Shown here piece by piece: positions 1 to 8,590 of a stretch of 64,000 nt of DNA. The notes below the pieces were generated by a model that saw only the letters and a list, made by a program, of their open reading frames with translations, did not search any database and was not told the DNA's origin. The position numbers and the translations under genes were made by a program. Numbering within the stretch: the stretch's first letter is position 1; every line of letters begins with the position of its first letter. Source of the stretch: Nitrosomonadales bacterium (GTDB lineage Bacteria; Pseudomonadota; Gammaproteobacteria; Burkholderiales; Gallionellaceae); contig JACQFX010000048.1 in assembly GCA_016199835.1 (NCBI GenBank), forward strand, positions 1 through 64,000, in the 5' to 3' direction.

Positions 1-1
1 A

Positions 2-130
2 GCCCAACGCGCGCAGCGCCACGTGCCGGACTCGATCACCTCGTTGCGCCTGCACTTGAGCACGGCGCTCGTCGGCGAACTGGGCTTCTGCCCGCATTGC
101 AATTGGGTCAGCGCAAGACTACGTTTGTGA
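2..130 (+). CDS. 3' end of an unidentified ORF, or a junction fragment
   Basis: An open frame enters from the left edge and stops at 128-130. Codons up to about position 112 have the GC-rich third positions typical of the rest of the window (residues include VPDSITSLRL and GFCPHCNW). The last few codons are AT-rich and belong to the truncated methyltransferase on the other strand. I do not recognise the protein. It may be the tail of a host gene joined to foreign DNA at about 110-120, or a chance frame. Confidence 0.2.
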   Translation, partial: AQRAQRHVPDSITSLRLHLSTALVGELGFCPHCNWVSARLRL

Positions 131-443
131 CACAGTAAGAATAAGTATCGTATAGATAAAGCTGACGACCGGTATCGCCGAAATATTGCAATGCATACGC
201 CATAAGCATCATTGAGCCGCCACGCCATACTCCGCACTCGACAATGTCGCCCTCGATACGATTTTGAGCAATATACTTGATAAGGTGAAAAAGCTCATAT
301 GTTGAATCAGCCCCATTCTTTAACGTCATAGTGTAGGGCGCTATCTTGTCCAGGAGGCTGACATAGGCTTGGTCATCCGGATTCTCCTCCAAGATGTCCT
401 TATAAACATTGCGCACCCCTCCCACTGTCAATGTAAATGACAT
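108..443 (-). pseudogene. Truncated TylF/MycF-type SAM-dependent methyltransferase
   Basis: The N-terminal ~95 residues resemble the TylF family (macrocin O-methyltransferase-like), which methylates sugars or other small molecules. The SAM-binding motif GDIVECGVWRGGS is intact and is followed by LYLYDTY. Family members run to roughly 200-260 residues, but here the frame continues only as SYCVTNVVLR and stops, so the rest of the fold and the metal/substrate site are missing. The start is well supported: GGAGG lies six bases before the ATG at 443. Codons are much more AT-rich than in the neighbouring ccm genes, suggesting acquired surface-polysaccharide DNA cut at a recombination or assembly junction. 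A functional product is unlikely. Confidence 0.65.
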
Positions 444-594
444 TTACTCCTCCCTAACAAGTTTTGGATCAATATAAAAGTCTACATCGGGGGCACCCAT
501 CAGCCCCCCTGCCATCACCTCACGTCAGGCAATCAAGCAGCAAGAAACCATTCCACACAAGCCGATAAAAGGCCTGTGCATTTCCCGAGTAAAG

Positions 595-622
595 CAGAAG
601 CCCGCATCGCTGCGGGCTTCTG
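595..622 (-). terminator. Hairpin terminator downstream of the ccm operon
   Basis: Perfect 12-bp inverted repeat (CAGAAGCCCGCA / TGCGGGCTTCTG) with a 4-base loop, 27 bases beyond the ccmI stop. On the minus strand it is followed by a T-containing stretch (CTTTACT) rather than a pure T run. It is the likely end of the ccm transcript. The remainder of 444-648 shows no gene. Confidence 0.6.
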
Positions 623-648
623 TCATTCCATTCAAACGCGATGGCGCA

Positions 649-1911
649 TCATTTCACCACGCTGTCTATCACCACCTTGAGGCCCGTGGTACCGGGCTTG
701 ATGGTTGCACTCAGGCCTTGCATGTCGCCGGGATGCGGCATGGGATCGCCAGACTTGGCGATGCGTGCAACCACGACGACCTTGTCGAATCTCGACAGCT
801 TCATCTGCGGCGCCATCGCCATGCTGTCATCCAGCGTGAACTGGTAAGGCAGGTCGCTCGCCAGCTTGCGCACGACGGCGAGCGGCATGGGCGGGCCGGA
901 CTCTGCGCGCGCCAGCACGAACAGCATGTCGCCGGGTTTGACCTGGGACTTCAGCGCGTCGCTCAGAGTCACCGTGCCGGTGATGCGTTCCGCCCCGCCT
1001 GCCTGCGGCATGCCGCCGCCTGCGGCCATGGGTGGCATGCCTCCGGCCATCATCGGAGCTTTGCCGCCCTTGCCCTGGGCGATCGCATCACGCGCCTTCT
1101 GCAGGCCGCTCTCTATCATCTTCGTTTCATCCGCGCCGGGCTGCATCTGCTTGAGCAGTTGTTCCCAATACTTTACGACGGCGGGGTAATCGCCGCGCTC
1201 CATCGCCGCCGAACCCGCGAGTGCCAGTGCCTTGGCGTTGTTCGGGTCGAACACCAGCGCGGTGTTGATCAGCAGTGTGGGATGCCCGGCCAGCGACTGG
1301 CCGTTCGCCATCGCCAGCACGTCGGCGAAATCCGCCCAGACCTGCGCATCCTGCGTCACGATCTTGGTGAGCTGGTTGTAAATCTTGGCGGCATCCACGT
1401 AGCGTTCGGCTTCGGTATAGGAATGCGCCAGCGTCAGCATGCTTTCCGTATCCTTGGGATTCTGCGCGATCTTGTCTTCGAGTTCCTTGAATGCGGCATC
1501 GGTGCGCACCGTACCGGTACCCTGCATGCCCATGCTGCCGGCAGGCGCGAATGCGTCGCGGTTGCCGATCTTCGAGTAGATGCCGACAGCCAGCAATGGC
1601 AACAGCACGGCCAGCACCAGCGCCAGGACTTTATGCGGATTGCGCTTCGTCGAATCCTCGGCCTGCGCGTCTTTCACTTCGTCCAGCATGCGCGACTGCA
1701 ATTCGCGCTTGCCCTGGTCATACAGTTCCTGAGTGAGCAGGCCGTTGCGCAGGTCGGCATCCATCTCGGCGATCTGGTCGCGGAATATCTCCAGGTTGGC
1801 GGCATCGCGCAACACATGGTTGTTCTTCACCTTGCTGCGCCACAGCGGCAGCACAATAAACAGCACCGCGACTGCCAGCAGCAGCGCGCATATCATCCAG
1901 AATGTGGTCAT
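649..1911 (-). CDS. ccmI: Cytochrome c maturation protein CcmI (CycH), heme lyase subunit
   Basis: Apocytochrome c chaperone of the CcmFHI heme lyase complex in the inner membrane; it binds the C-terminus of apocytochromes in the periplasm. The 420-residue protein has TM1 at 1-24, the characteristic cytoplasmic loop (EIFRDQIAEMDADLRNG, about 41-57), TM2 at about 95-112, TPR repeats at about 135-250 and a C-terminal beta-type domain (307-420). Residues 284-306 form a low-complexity Met/Gly/Pro linker (APMMAGGMPPMAAGGGMPQ). It is the last gene of the ccm operon, and its ATG overlaps the ccmH stop by 4 bases, which indicates translational coupling. Confidence 0.93.
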   Translation of the reverse strand: MTTFWMICALLLAVAVLFIVLPLWRSKVKNNHVLRDAANLEIFRDQIAEMDADLRNGLLTQELYDQGKRELQSRMLDEVKDAQAEDSTKRNPHKVLALVLAVLLPLLAVGIYSKIGNRDAFAPAGSMGMQGTGTVRTDAAFKELEDKIAQNPKDTESMLTLAHSYTEAERYVDAAKIYNQLTKIVTQDAQVWADFADVLAMANGQSLAGHPTLLINTALVFDPNNAKALALAGSAAMERGDYPAVVKYWEQLLKQMQPGADETKMIESGLQKARDAIAQGKGGKAPMMAGGMPPMAAGGGMPQAGGAERITGTVTLSDALKSQVKPGDMLFVLARAESGPPMPLAVVRKLASDLPYQFTLDDSMAMAPQMKLSRFDKVVVVARIAKSGDPMPHPGDMQGLSATIKPGTTGLKVVIDSVVK

Positions 1912-2375
1912 GCGTGATTATCTTTATCGTCGTTGAGCATAGCGGCGGCACGTTGCTCCGCCTCGGGGGAAAGTTCGGCTTCCTGCATGGTGCTGCGGCG
2001 CTTGCGCAATTGGTAGAACAAGGCGCCACCGCCGATCAGGAACAATGCGAAAGGGCCGAACCACAACAATAGCGTATAGCTTTTGACCGGCGGGGTATAC
2101 AGCACGAAATTGCCGTAACGCGCCACCAGATATTCGGTGATCTGATCGTCGGTCATGCCTTTCGCGATCATCTCGCGCACTTCCTTGCGCAAGTCTTCCG
2201 CGAGTTCGGCATGTGAGCTGGCCAGCGATTCGTTCTGGCACACCAGGCAGCGCAGGTTCTCGGCCAGCGCAACCATGCGCTTCTCTATCACCGGATCTTT
2301 CGCCAGATCCTTTGCCTCGCCCGCGAAAACGGACGACGGCAGCAGGCATATCAGGAGGATCAATAAACGCTTCAT
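1908..2375 (-). CDS. ccmH: Cytochrome c maturation protein CcmH
   Basis: Membrane-anchored thiol-disulfide protein that keeps apocytochrome CXXCH cysteines reduced for heme ligation. At 155 residues it is the short CcmH form; the CycH-like part is the separate ccmI. Residues 1-18 are a signal peptide, the redox motif LRCLVCQNE places the cysteines at 43 and 46, and a C-terminal TM at about 104-123 ends in a basic stretch. The start overlaps the dsbE stop (ATGA) and the stop overlaps the ccmI start, so it is the middle of a coupled trio. Confidence 0.95.
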   Translation of the reverse strand: MKRLLILLICLLPSSVFAGEAKDLAKDPVIEKRMVALAENLRCLVCQNESLASSHAELAEDLRKEVREMIAKGMTDDQITEYLVARYGNFVLYTPPVKSYTLLLWFGPFALFLIGGGALFYQLRKRRSTMQEAELSPEAEQRAAAMLNDDKDNHA

Positions 2376-2899
2376 TTAGCTTGCAACTCCGCGACCTTGG
2401 GCAGAATTACGTCCCTGAGTTTCTCTGTCGTGACCGGGCCGATCTCCTTGTAACGGATGATGCCCTGCTTGTCGATAAGGTAAGTTTCCGGCACGCCGTA
2501 CACGCCGTAATCGATGCCGACACGACCATCCATGTCCGACACGCTCAGGGTGTAAGGATCACCGCCGCGCGTCAGCCAGCCCTCGCCGTCCGCACGGTTA
2601 TCCTTGTAGTCCAGACCGTAGATCGGCACGATGTTTTGCTTGGACAACTCGACCAGCACCGGATGTTCTTCGCGGCAGGACACGCACCACGACGCCCACA
2701 CGTTGAGCAGCCACACCTTGCCCTTCATTTCCTCCGCCGAAAAACTCTTGGCCGGATCATGCAACTGCGGCAGCGAGAACGCGGGCGCAGGCTTGTCGAT
2801 GAGCGGCGAATTTACTTCGCGAGGATTCAGGCTCAGCCCCTTGTACAGGAACGCAGCGAGGATCAGAAAAGCGACCAGCGGCCAGATAAAACGCATCAT
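2372..2899 (-). CDS. ccmG: Thiol:disulfide interchange protein DsbE/CcmG
   Basis: Periplasmic, membrane-anchored thioredoxin-like reductant for the CcmH/apocytochrome disulfide, recharged by DsbD/CcdA. The 175-residue protein has an N-terminal anchor (about 5-20), a thioredoxin fold with active site WCVSC (C72, C75), and the acidic/cis-proline region YGVYGVPETYLID typical of DsbE. It overlaps ccmF upstream and ccmH downstream by 4 bases each. Confidence 0.94.
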   Translation of the reverse strand: MMRFIWPLVAFLILAAFLYKGLSLNPREVNSPLIDKPAPAFSLPQLHDPAKSFSAEEMKGKVWLLNVWASWCVSCREEHPVLVELSKQNIVPIYGLDYKDNRADGEGWLTRGGDPYTLSVSDMDGRVGIDYGVYGVPETYLIDKQGIIRYKEIGPVTTEKLRDVILPKVAELQAK

Positions 2900-4923
2900 G
2901 ATGATTTCCCCTCCATGGCCGGTACGGCCTGTTCTTTTTTGGTTATGGTATTCGTTGCAGCCTTGTCCGCAGCAGGCTTATGCTTCTTCGAATGAATGCG
3001 GTAACGCCGGTCGCTGATCGCCAACATGCCGCCCAGCGCCATCAACAGACAGCCCACCCAGATCCAGTCCACGAACGGTTTGATATACACGCGCACCGCC
3101 CAGGCGCCGCTGCCATCAGGTATCGCCTCGCCCAGCGACACGTACAGGTCGCGCGTGAATCCGGTCTGGATCGACGCTTCGGTCATCGGCATGCCGGAAG
3201 TGGCGTATTGGCGCTTTTCCGGATACAGCATGGTGACCGGCTGGCCATCTCTGGTGATGGATACGCGCCCCACCGAGGCAACATAGTTCGGCCCCTGCTG
3301 TTCGCGTATGCCGTCGAAACGGAATTCGTAACCGCCCGCTTGCACCGTGTCGCCGACATTCATGCGCACGTCGCGTTCGGTCTCGTAAGCCTTCACCATG
3401 GTCACGCCGACAATGAACACACCGATGCCGATGTGCGCGAGCTGCATGCCGTAATAACTGCGCGGCTGGCTGGCCAGACGCTGGCCCAGATCGCCTTCAC
3501 GTCCGCCGATGCGTTTGCGCAGATCAAGCAGCGCAGTGCTAAACACCCAGAACGCCAGCAGGAAACCCATGGAGGCCAGTGGCGTCCATTTGCCCATCAC
3601 CGCAGGCAACAGCAATGCGATCACCACGCTGGCGGCCAGCGCCCAACGCACGCGCGTCCACATGTCCGGCAAGCTCGCCTGCTTCCAGCGCGCGATGGGG
3701 CCGAGACCCATCATCAGCACCAGCGGCGTCATCAGCGGCACGAACACGGCCTGGAAATAAGGCGGGCCGACGGACAGCTTGCCGTAGCCCAGCGCGTCCA
3801 TGAACAAGGGATACAGCGTGCCGAGGAACACCGAGGCCGAGGCGACCGACAGCATCACATTGTTGGCCAGCAGCATGGATTCACGCGACACCAGTCCGAA
3901 CTTGCCGCCCATTCCGACCTTGGGCGCGCGCCATGCGAACAGGGTGAGCGAACTGCCGATCACCACCACCAGGAAAGAAAGTATGAACACGCCGCGCTTG
4001 GGATCGGTGGCGAAAGCATGCACCGAAGTCAGCACGCCCGAACGCACCAGGAAAGTACCCAGCAGGCTCAAGGAAAATGCCGCGATGGCGAGCAACATGG
4101 TCCAGCTCTTGAATGCGCCGCGCTTCTCAGTCACCGCCAGCGAATGCATGAGCGCAGTGCCGACCAGCCAAGGCATGAAGGAAGCATTCTCCACCGGATC
4201 CCAGAACCACCAGCCGCCCCAGCCCAGCTCGTAATAGGCCCAGCCGCTGCCCAGCGCGATGCCGAGCGTGAGGAATATCCAGGCCACCGTAGTCCATGGC
4301 CGCGACCAGCGCGCCCAGGTCGCATCCATCTGCCCGCCGATCAGCGCGGACAACGCGAACGCGAACGCCACGGAGAAGCCGACATAGCCCATGTACAGCA
4401 TGGGCGGATGAATCACCAGCCCCGGATCCTGCAACAAGGGATTCAGGTCTGCGCCGTCCGCCGCTGCGGGAATCAGGCGGTCGAAAGGATTGGACGTCAG
4501 CAGCATGAACAGCAGGAAACCCGCAGAGATCAGACCCATCACGCCGACTACGCGCGCCACCATCTCGTCCGGCAGATGCTTGCTGAACAAGGTCACCGCC
4601 ACGGTCCAGATGGTGAGGATGAAGGTCCACAGCAGCAAGGAACCTTCGTGTCCGCCCCAGATCGCGGCGAAGCGATAGTAGGAAGGAAGTTGTGAGTTGG
4701 AGTGCTCCGCCACATACAGCACGGAAAAATCGTTGTTGAGAAATGCGTAGGTGATGCAGGCGAAGGCGATGCCCACGAACACAAAGTGCCCTGCGGCGAT
4801 GGGGCGCGCCATGCCCATCAGCACGCCGTCGCTGCGCGCCGCACCGTAAATGGGCAGCGCCCCTTGCAGCAGCGCCAGCAACAGGGCGACGATGATGGCG
4901 AAATTACCGATCTCTGGAATCAT
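2896..4923 (-). CDS. ccmF: Heme lyase subunit CcmF
   Basis: Large multi-TM integral membrane protein that reduces and ligates heme from holo-CcmE to apocytochrome c. The 675-residue length matches the family. The WWD heme-binding motif (WGGWWFWDPVENASFMPW) is complete, and periplasmic histidines follow in loops such as IHPPMLYMGYVG. A soluble periplasmic segment lies near 520-610, followed by a last TM and a Lys-rich cytoplasmic tail. It starts 14 bases after the ccmE stop. Confidence 0.96.
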   Translation of the reverse strand: MIPEIGNFAIIVALLLALLQGALPIYGAARSDGVLMGMARPIAAGHFVFVGIAFACITYAFLNNDFSVLYVAEHSNSQLPSYYRFAAIWGGHEGSLLLWTFILTIWTVAVTLFSKHLPDEMVARVVGVMGLISAGFLLFMLLTSNPFDRLIPAAADGADLNPLLQDPGLVIHPPMLYMGYVGFSVAFAFALSALIGGQMDATWARWSRPWTTVAWIFLTLGIALGSGWAYYELGWGGWWFWDPVENASFMPWLVGTALMHSLAVTEKRGAFKSWTMLLAIAAFSLSLLGTFLVRSGVLTSVHAFATDPKRGVFILSFLVVVIGSSLTLFAWRAPKVGMGGKFGLVSRESMLLANNVMLSVASASVFLGTLYPLFMDALGYGKLSVGPPYFQAVFVPLMTPLVLMMGLGPIARWKQASLPDMWTRVRWALAASVVIALLLPAVMGKWTPLASMGFLLAFWVFSTALLDLRKRIGGREGDLGQRLASQPRSYYGMQLAHIGIGVFIVGVTMVKAYETERDVRMNVGDTVQAGGYEFRFDGIREQQGPNYVASVGRVSITRDGQPVTMLYPEKRQYATSGMPMTEASIQTGFTRDLYVSLGEAIPDGSGAWAVRVYIKPFVDWIWVGCLLMALGGMLAISDRRYRIHSKKHKPAADKAATNTITKKEQAVPAMEGKSS

Positions 4924-4937
4924 GCTGAACCTTCTGA

Positions 4938-5438
4938 TTATTTGTTTGCTGCGGGAGCAGCCGGAGCTACGGGTGCCGGAACGGCAGAAGCCGCACCTGC
5001 TGCTGCCTGCGCTTTGGCGGCTTTATCCAGCGCATCCTTGGCTTCCGGCGGCATGTAGTTCTCGTCGTGCTTGGCCAGCACTTCGCTGGCATGGAACACG
5101 TTGTCTTCTTCGAGTTTGCCTTCCGCGACCACGCCTTTGCCTTCCTTGAACAGGTCGGGCAGGATGCCCTTATAGATCACCGGCATGTTCCTGACCGTAT
5201 CCGTGATGTTGAAACGCACGCGCAATCCGTCGGGGTCGCGCTGCACGCTGCCCGCTTCCACCAGTCCGCCGATGCGGAAATTGCGGCCTTGCGGCGCTTC
5301 CTTGTTGAACACCTGGGTAGGGGTGAAATACAGGCTGACATTGTTCTTCAACGCATACAGCACCAGGCCGACCGCCATGCCCAGACCGGCCAGCGCGCCT
5401 ATGATGATGTACATGGTTTTCTTGCGACGTGGCGTCAT
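4938..5438 (-). CDS. ccmE: Heme chaperone CcmE
   Basis: Periplasmic heme chaperone that covalently carries heme between CcmC and CcmF. It has a TM anchor after MTPRRKK (about residues 8-28) and an OB-fold beta barrel. The heme-binding histidine with its downstream tyrosine is visible in [12 protein letters not shown]. The tail (about 130-166) is Ala/Pro-rich and disordered. I chose the ATG at 5438 because GAGGAA sits 7 bases upstream and it lies one base after the ccmD stop; the upstream in-frame start at 5462 would overlap ccmD. Confidence 0.93.
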   Translation of the reverse strand: MTPRRKKTMYIIIGALAGLGMAVGLVLYALKNNVSLYFTPTQVFNKEAPQGRNFRIGGLVEAGSVQRDPDGLRVRFNITDTVRNMPVIYKGILPDLFKEGKGVVAEGKLEEDNVFHASEVLAKHDENYMPPEAKDALDKAAKAQAAAGAASAVPAPVAPAAPAANK

Positions 5439-5439
5439 G

Positions 5440-5601
5440 TTATTCCTCTTCTCCTGCGTCACGCATCAGGCGCAACTGTTGTAAAGTGATCTTGCGCTTG
5501 TGGCGCACCATTGCGGTCTCGACGATGGCGATCAGCAGCGCCAAGCCGTACGAGCCCCAGATATAAAAACCATAGCCGTTCATGGCAAAGAAATCGCTCA
5601 T
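5440..5601 (-). CDS. ccmD: Heme exporter accessory protein CcmD
   Basis: Small (53 aa) single-TM protein that holds CcmE in the CcmABC complex and promotes release of holo-CcmE. It begins [19 protein letters not shown], has one TM helix and then a basic cytoplasmic tail ([14 protein letters not shown]), the usual CcmD pattern. The ATG overlaps the ccmC stop (ATGA at 5598-5601). It is shorter than many annotation cutoffs and could be missed. Confidence 0.9.
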   Translation of the reverse strand: MSDFFAMNGYGFYIWGSYGLALLIAIVETAMVRHKRKITLQQLRLMRDAGEEE

Positions 5602-6332
5602 TTGGTTTCCTCCAGCTCGGACACCCACTGCGTGCCGCGTTCGCGCTCCAGGATGATGCTGCGCACGCGCGTCAACACCACAGCGATCGCATACAGCCAG
5701 CACGCCACGACCATGGACCACATCGCCTGCTGCATCGCGGCATGCATGGAGGTTCCGGTGAACTTGATGGTCGAACCCTGGTGCAGGGTGTTCCACCACT
5801 TCACCGAGAAATAGATGATGGGCACGTTGACCGAGCCGACGATGGCCAGCAGCGCTGCTGCGCGGTCGGCACGGCGTGGGTCGTCTATCGAGGAATGCAA
5901 AGCGATGAAACCGATGTAGAGGAACAGCAGGATGAGTTCGGAAGTCAGGCGCGCATCCCACACCCACCACGCACCCCACATCGGCTTGCCCCACAGCGCG
6001 CCGGTCCACAGGGAAAGGAAGGCGAACAGCGCGCCGGTCGGCGCCAGTGCGGTGGCCATCATCGACGACAAGCGCGTGTTGAACACCAATCCCAGCGCGG
6101 CATAGCCGGCCATGATGAGATAGATGAACATGGACAGGATGGAAGCCGGGACATGGATGAACATGATGCGGTAGGCTTCACCCTGCGTGGCATCGGTCGG
6201 CGCCACGAAGAAGCCGATGTAAAAACCGATCACAAACAGGATTGCGGAAGACCATGCGAACCATGGCGCCAGTTTGCCAGCCAGCTCATAGAAAGTGCTG
6301 GGGGCAGAATATTTAAACCAGTTTATAGCCAA
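5598..6332 (-). CDS. ccmC: Heme exporter/heme handling protein CcmC
   Basis: Six-TM inner-membrane protein that loads heme onto CcmE. At 244 residues it matches the family. It carries the tryptophan-rich WWD motif as WGAWWVWDARLTS in a periplasmic loop, flanked by the conserved histidines of MFIHVPAS and IALHSSI. It lies 4 bases downstream of ccmB and overlaps ccmD. Confidence 0.96.
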   Translation of the reverse strand: MAINWFKYSAPSTFYELAGKLAPWFAWSSAILFVIGFYIGFFVAPTDATQGEAYRIMFIHVPASILSMFIYLIMAGYAALGLVFNTRLSSMMATALAPTGALFAFLSLWTGALWGKPMWGAWWVWDARLTSELILLFLYIGFIALHSSIDDPRRADRAAALLAIVGSVNVPIIYFSVKWWNTLHQGSTIKFTGTSMHAAMQQAMWSMVVACWLYAIAVVLTRVRSIILERERGTQWVSELEETK

Positions 6333-6336
6333 ATCA

Positions 6337-7020
6337 TCACTCCATTGAAATACGCAAAGCCTGTGCCGTGACCCACGGCGTGAACACCAGCGCCAACATC
6401 AGCATCGCGCCCATCAGGGACAAGTGCGAAGCGATGCTCATACCGCTGGTCACCGCCTCCACCGCACCGGCACCAAAGATCAGCACCGGTATGCATAGCG
6501 GCAACACCAGCAGCGACACCAGCACGCCGCCGCCGCGCAAACCCAGGGTCAGCGCCGCGCCGACTGCGCCTATCATGCTGAGTATCGGCGTACCCAACAG
6601 CAAGGCCGCCATCAGCACCCACAACCCTTGCGCCGACATGTCGAACTGCAACCCCAGCACCGGCGCCATCAACACCAGCGGCAAACCCGACACCATCCAA
6701 TGCGACACGATCTTGCCCAGCACCAGCAACGACAGCGGTTGCGGCGCCAGCAGCATCTGTTCCAGCGTGCCGTCCAGATAGTCCGCAGAAAACAATCGCC
6801 CCAGCGACAACATGGAAGCCAGCAGCGCCGCCACCCACACTACACCCGGCGCCATCTTGCGCAGCATGTCCGGCTCCGGCCCTACGCCGAGCGGGAACAG
6901 GCTCACCACCATGACGAAGAAAACCAGTGTGGTCAACACGTCGGCGCGACGACGCATCGCCAGCACCAGATCGCGCCGTATCACTAATCCCAGCAATTCG
7001 AACAGCGACAGCTTCTTCAT
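6337..7020 (-). CDS. ccmB: Heme exporter protein CcmB (ABC membrane subunit)
   Basis: Membrane subunit of the CcmAB ABC complex, whose ATP hydrolysis releases holo-CcmE from CcmC. The 227-residue, six-TM protein has the typical N-terminus (LVIRRDLVLAMRRRADVLTTLVFF) and the FSADYLDGTLEQMLL segment. It overlaps the end of ccmA by 4 bases. Confidence 0.95.
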   Translation of the reverse strand: MKKLSLFELLGLVIRRDLVLAMRRRADVLTTLVFFVMVVSLFPLGVGPEPDMLRKMAPGVVWVAALLASMLSLGRLFSADYLDGTLEQMLLAPQPLSLLVLGKIVSHWMVSGLPLVLMAPVLGLQFDMSAQGLWVLMAALLLGTPILSMIGAVGAALTLGLRGGGVLVSLLVLPLCIPVLIFGAGAVEAVTSGMSIASHLSLMGAMLMLALVFTPWVTAQALRISME

Positions 7021-7631
7021 GATAATGACAACCGCCGCGTCGTTACACCCGCCACTTCCAGCGGCTGGTGAGTCGTGTAGATTACCATACCGCCGTTCGC
7101 CAGATGCTCGCCGATCAACTCCTGCATCAACCCGACCGCGCCCACATCCAGCGCGGTGAGCGGTTCATCGAGTATCCACAGAGGGGCATTGCCGACCAGC
7201 AAACGCGCCAGCGCCACCCGCCGACGCTGGCCCTGTGACAGCACCTTCACCGGTAAAGTTTCACGCCCTTTTAACCCCATGCGGCGCAGGGCCGCGATGG
7301 CCTGCTTGTCATCGAGCGCGCAACCCGACAGACCCGCATTGATGTGCAGATTCTCGAGCGCATTCAATTCATCCTTGATGGCGTTGTGGTGACCCAGGTA
7401 AACCATCTCCGCGTGATAGTCCTCGCGCATCTCGCGGATGTCTTCGCCGCGCCAGCGTATCGTCCCCGCCTCTGGTATCAGGAAACCGCACAGGGAGCGC
7501 AACAGACTGGTCTTGCCGCTGCCGTTGACGCCCTCCACTTGCAGCAGTTCACCGGCCGACAGCGCAAAGCACAGGCCGGAAAACAGCCTGTGGTCTCCAC
7601 GGGCGCAGGCGAGATCGCTAATTTCCAGCAT
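7017..7631 (-). CDS. ccmA: Heme exporter ATP-binding protein CcmA
   Basis: ATPase subunit of CcmAB, 204 residues. Visible motifs are Walker A (GVNGSGKTSLLR), ABC signature (LSQGQRRRVALARL), Walker B (LWILDEPLTALD) and the switch histidine (TTHQPLEV). First gene of the ccm operon; a sigma-70-type -10 element lies about 37 bases upstream. Confidence 0.96.
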   Translation of the reverse strand: MLEISDLACARGDHRLFSGLCFALSAGELLQVEGVNGSGKTSLLRSLCGFLIPEAGTIRWRGEDIREMREDYHAEMVYLGHHNAIKDELNALENLHINAGLSGCALDDKQAIAALRRMGLKGRETLPVKVLSQGQRRRVALARLLVGNAPLWILDEPLTALDVGAVGLMQELIGEHLANGGMVIYTTHQPLEVAGVTTRRLSLS

Positions 7632-7667
7632 CGGTATAGGGAATTAGTAAAAATTGAACAGCGCGGG

Positions 7668-7694
7668 ATTATACATGAGCTCGATGCCTTGTAA
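7668..7694 (-). promoter_or_regulatory. Putative sigma-70 promoter of the ccm operon
   Basis: Minus-strand TATAAT at 7668-7673 is a perfect -10. The best -35 is TTACAA at 7689-7694 with a short 15-base spacer, so the -35 is weak. The position gives a leader of about 30 bases before ccmA. The region also carries the divergent fabI promoter. Confidence 0.5.
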
Positions 7695-7705
7695 TGTCAG
7701 TGCGT

Positions 7706-7711
7706 TATAAT
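7706..7711 (+). promoter_or_regulatory. Putative -10 element of fabI
   Basis: Plus-strand TATAAT, 34 bases before the fabI ATG. No good -35 is visible at normal spacing, and no extended -10 TG is present. The fabI ribosome-binding site is AAAGGGA at 7735-7741. Confidence 0.35.
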
Positions 7712-7744
7712 CCGCCGCCTTAAAACCAATAATAAAGGGACAGC

Positions 7745-8527
7745 ATGGGATTTCTGGCGAACAAACGCATCCTGATCACCGGCATGCTCAGCAACCGCTC
7801 CATCGCATACGGCGTAGCACAGGCCATGCACAGGGAGGGCGCAGAACTGGCGTTCACCTATCAGGGTGAGCGCGTGAAAGACCGCGTACAGGAGATGGCG
7901 CAGGAGTTCGGCAGCGAGTTGATATTCCCTTGCGATGTATCCAGCGATGAGGAAATCTCACAACTGTTTACCGACCTCGGCCAGCACTGGGACAAATTCG
8001 ACGGCATCGTGCATGCCATCGCCTTTGCGCCGCGCGAAGCGTTGGCCGGAGATTTCCTCGATGGTTTCGACCGCGAGGCTTTTCGCGTCGCACACGACAT
8101 CAGCGCCTACAGTTTCCCGGCCATGGCCAAAGCCGCATTGCCAATGCTGGAGGGCCGCAATGCATCCCTGCTGACGATGAGTTATCTGGGCGCAGTGCGC
8201 ACGATGCCGCACTACAACGTGATGGGCATGGCCAAGGCCAGCCTGGAAGCCAGCGTGCGTTATCTGGCGATGGAACTGGGATTAAAAGGCATACGCGCCA
8301 ACGGCATCTCCGCCGGCCCGATCAAGACGCTGGCCGCATCCGGCATCGGTGACTTCGGCAAACTGCTCTCTTATAACGCCAGGAACGCCCCGCTGAAACG
8401 CAACGTCACCATCGGGGAAGTCGGCAATGCCGCCGCTTTCCTGTGCAGCGACCTGGCCAGCGGCGTCACCGGCGAGATCATGTATGTGGATGGCGGATTC
8501 AACACCACGGCGTTGGGCTCTACGTAA
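7745..8527 (+). CDS. fabI: Enoyl-ACP reductase FabI (NADH)
   Basis: Catalyses the last reductive step of each fatty-acid elongation cycle (trans-2-enoyl-ACP to acyl-ACP). It is a 260-residue short-chain dehydrogenase with the FabI-type cofactor motif [15 protein letters not shown]. Catalytic residues are Y147, Y157 and K164 (SYLGAV and HYNVMGMAK), one position later than in E. coli FabI. A clear ribosome-binding site precedes the ATG. Convergent with ppiD; no strong terminator is seen in the 63-base gap. Confidence 0.96.
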   Translation: MGFLANKRILITGMLSNRSIAYGVAQAMHREGAELAFTYQGERVKDRVQEMAQEFGSELIFPCDVSSDEEISQLFTDLGQHWDKFDGIVHAIAFAPREALAGDFLDGFDREAFRVAHDISAYSFPAMAKAALPMLEGRNASLLTMSYLGAVRTMPHYNVMGMAKASLEASVRYLAMELGLKGIRANGISAGPIKTLAASGIGDFGKLLSYNARNAPLKRNVTIGEVGNAAAFLCSDLASGVTGEIMYVDGGFNTTALGST

Positions 8528-8590
8528 CAGCCCATATCGCATTGGCACTTCTTCCGCTCCAGTTTATGTTTATGCAGCTTTCTTGCCTGA

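Noticed and set aside
718-1917. Long plus-strand open frame opposite ccmI/ccmH
   Set aside because: It is the mirror of a GC-rich gene with strong family matches on the minus strand; its own translation is His/Arg/Gln-rich and shows no domain or ribosome-binding site.
2980-4695. 571-codon plus-strand frame inside ccmF
   Set aside because: Antisense shadow of a well-supported membrane protein gene; amino-acid composition is unlike a real protein.
7632-7744. Riboswitch or long leader before fabI or ccmA
   Set aside because: The 113-base divergent interval is filled by the two -10 elements and ribosome-binding sites; there is no room for a structured leader.
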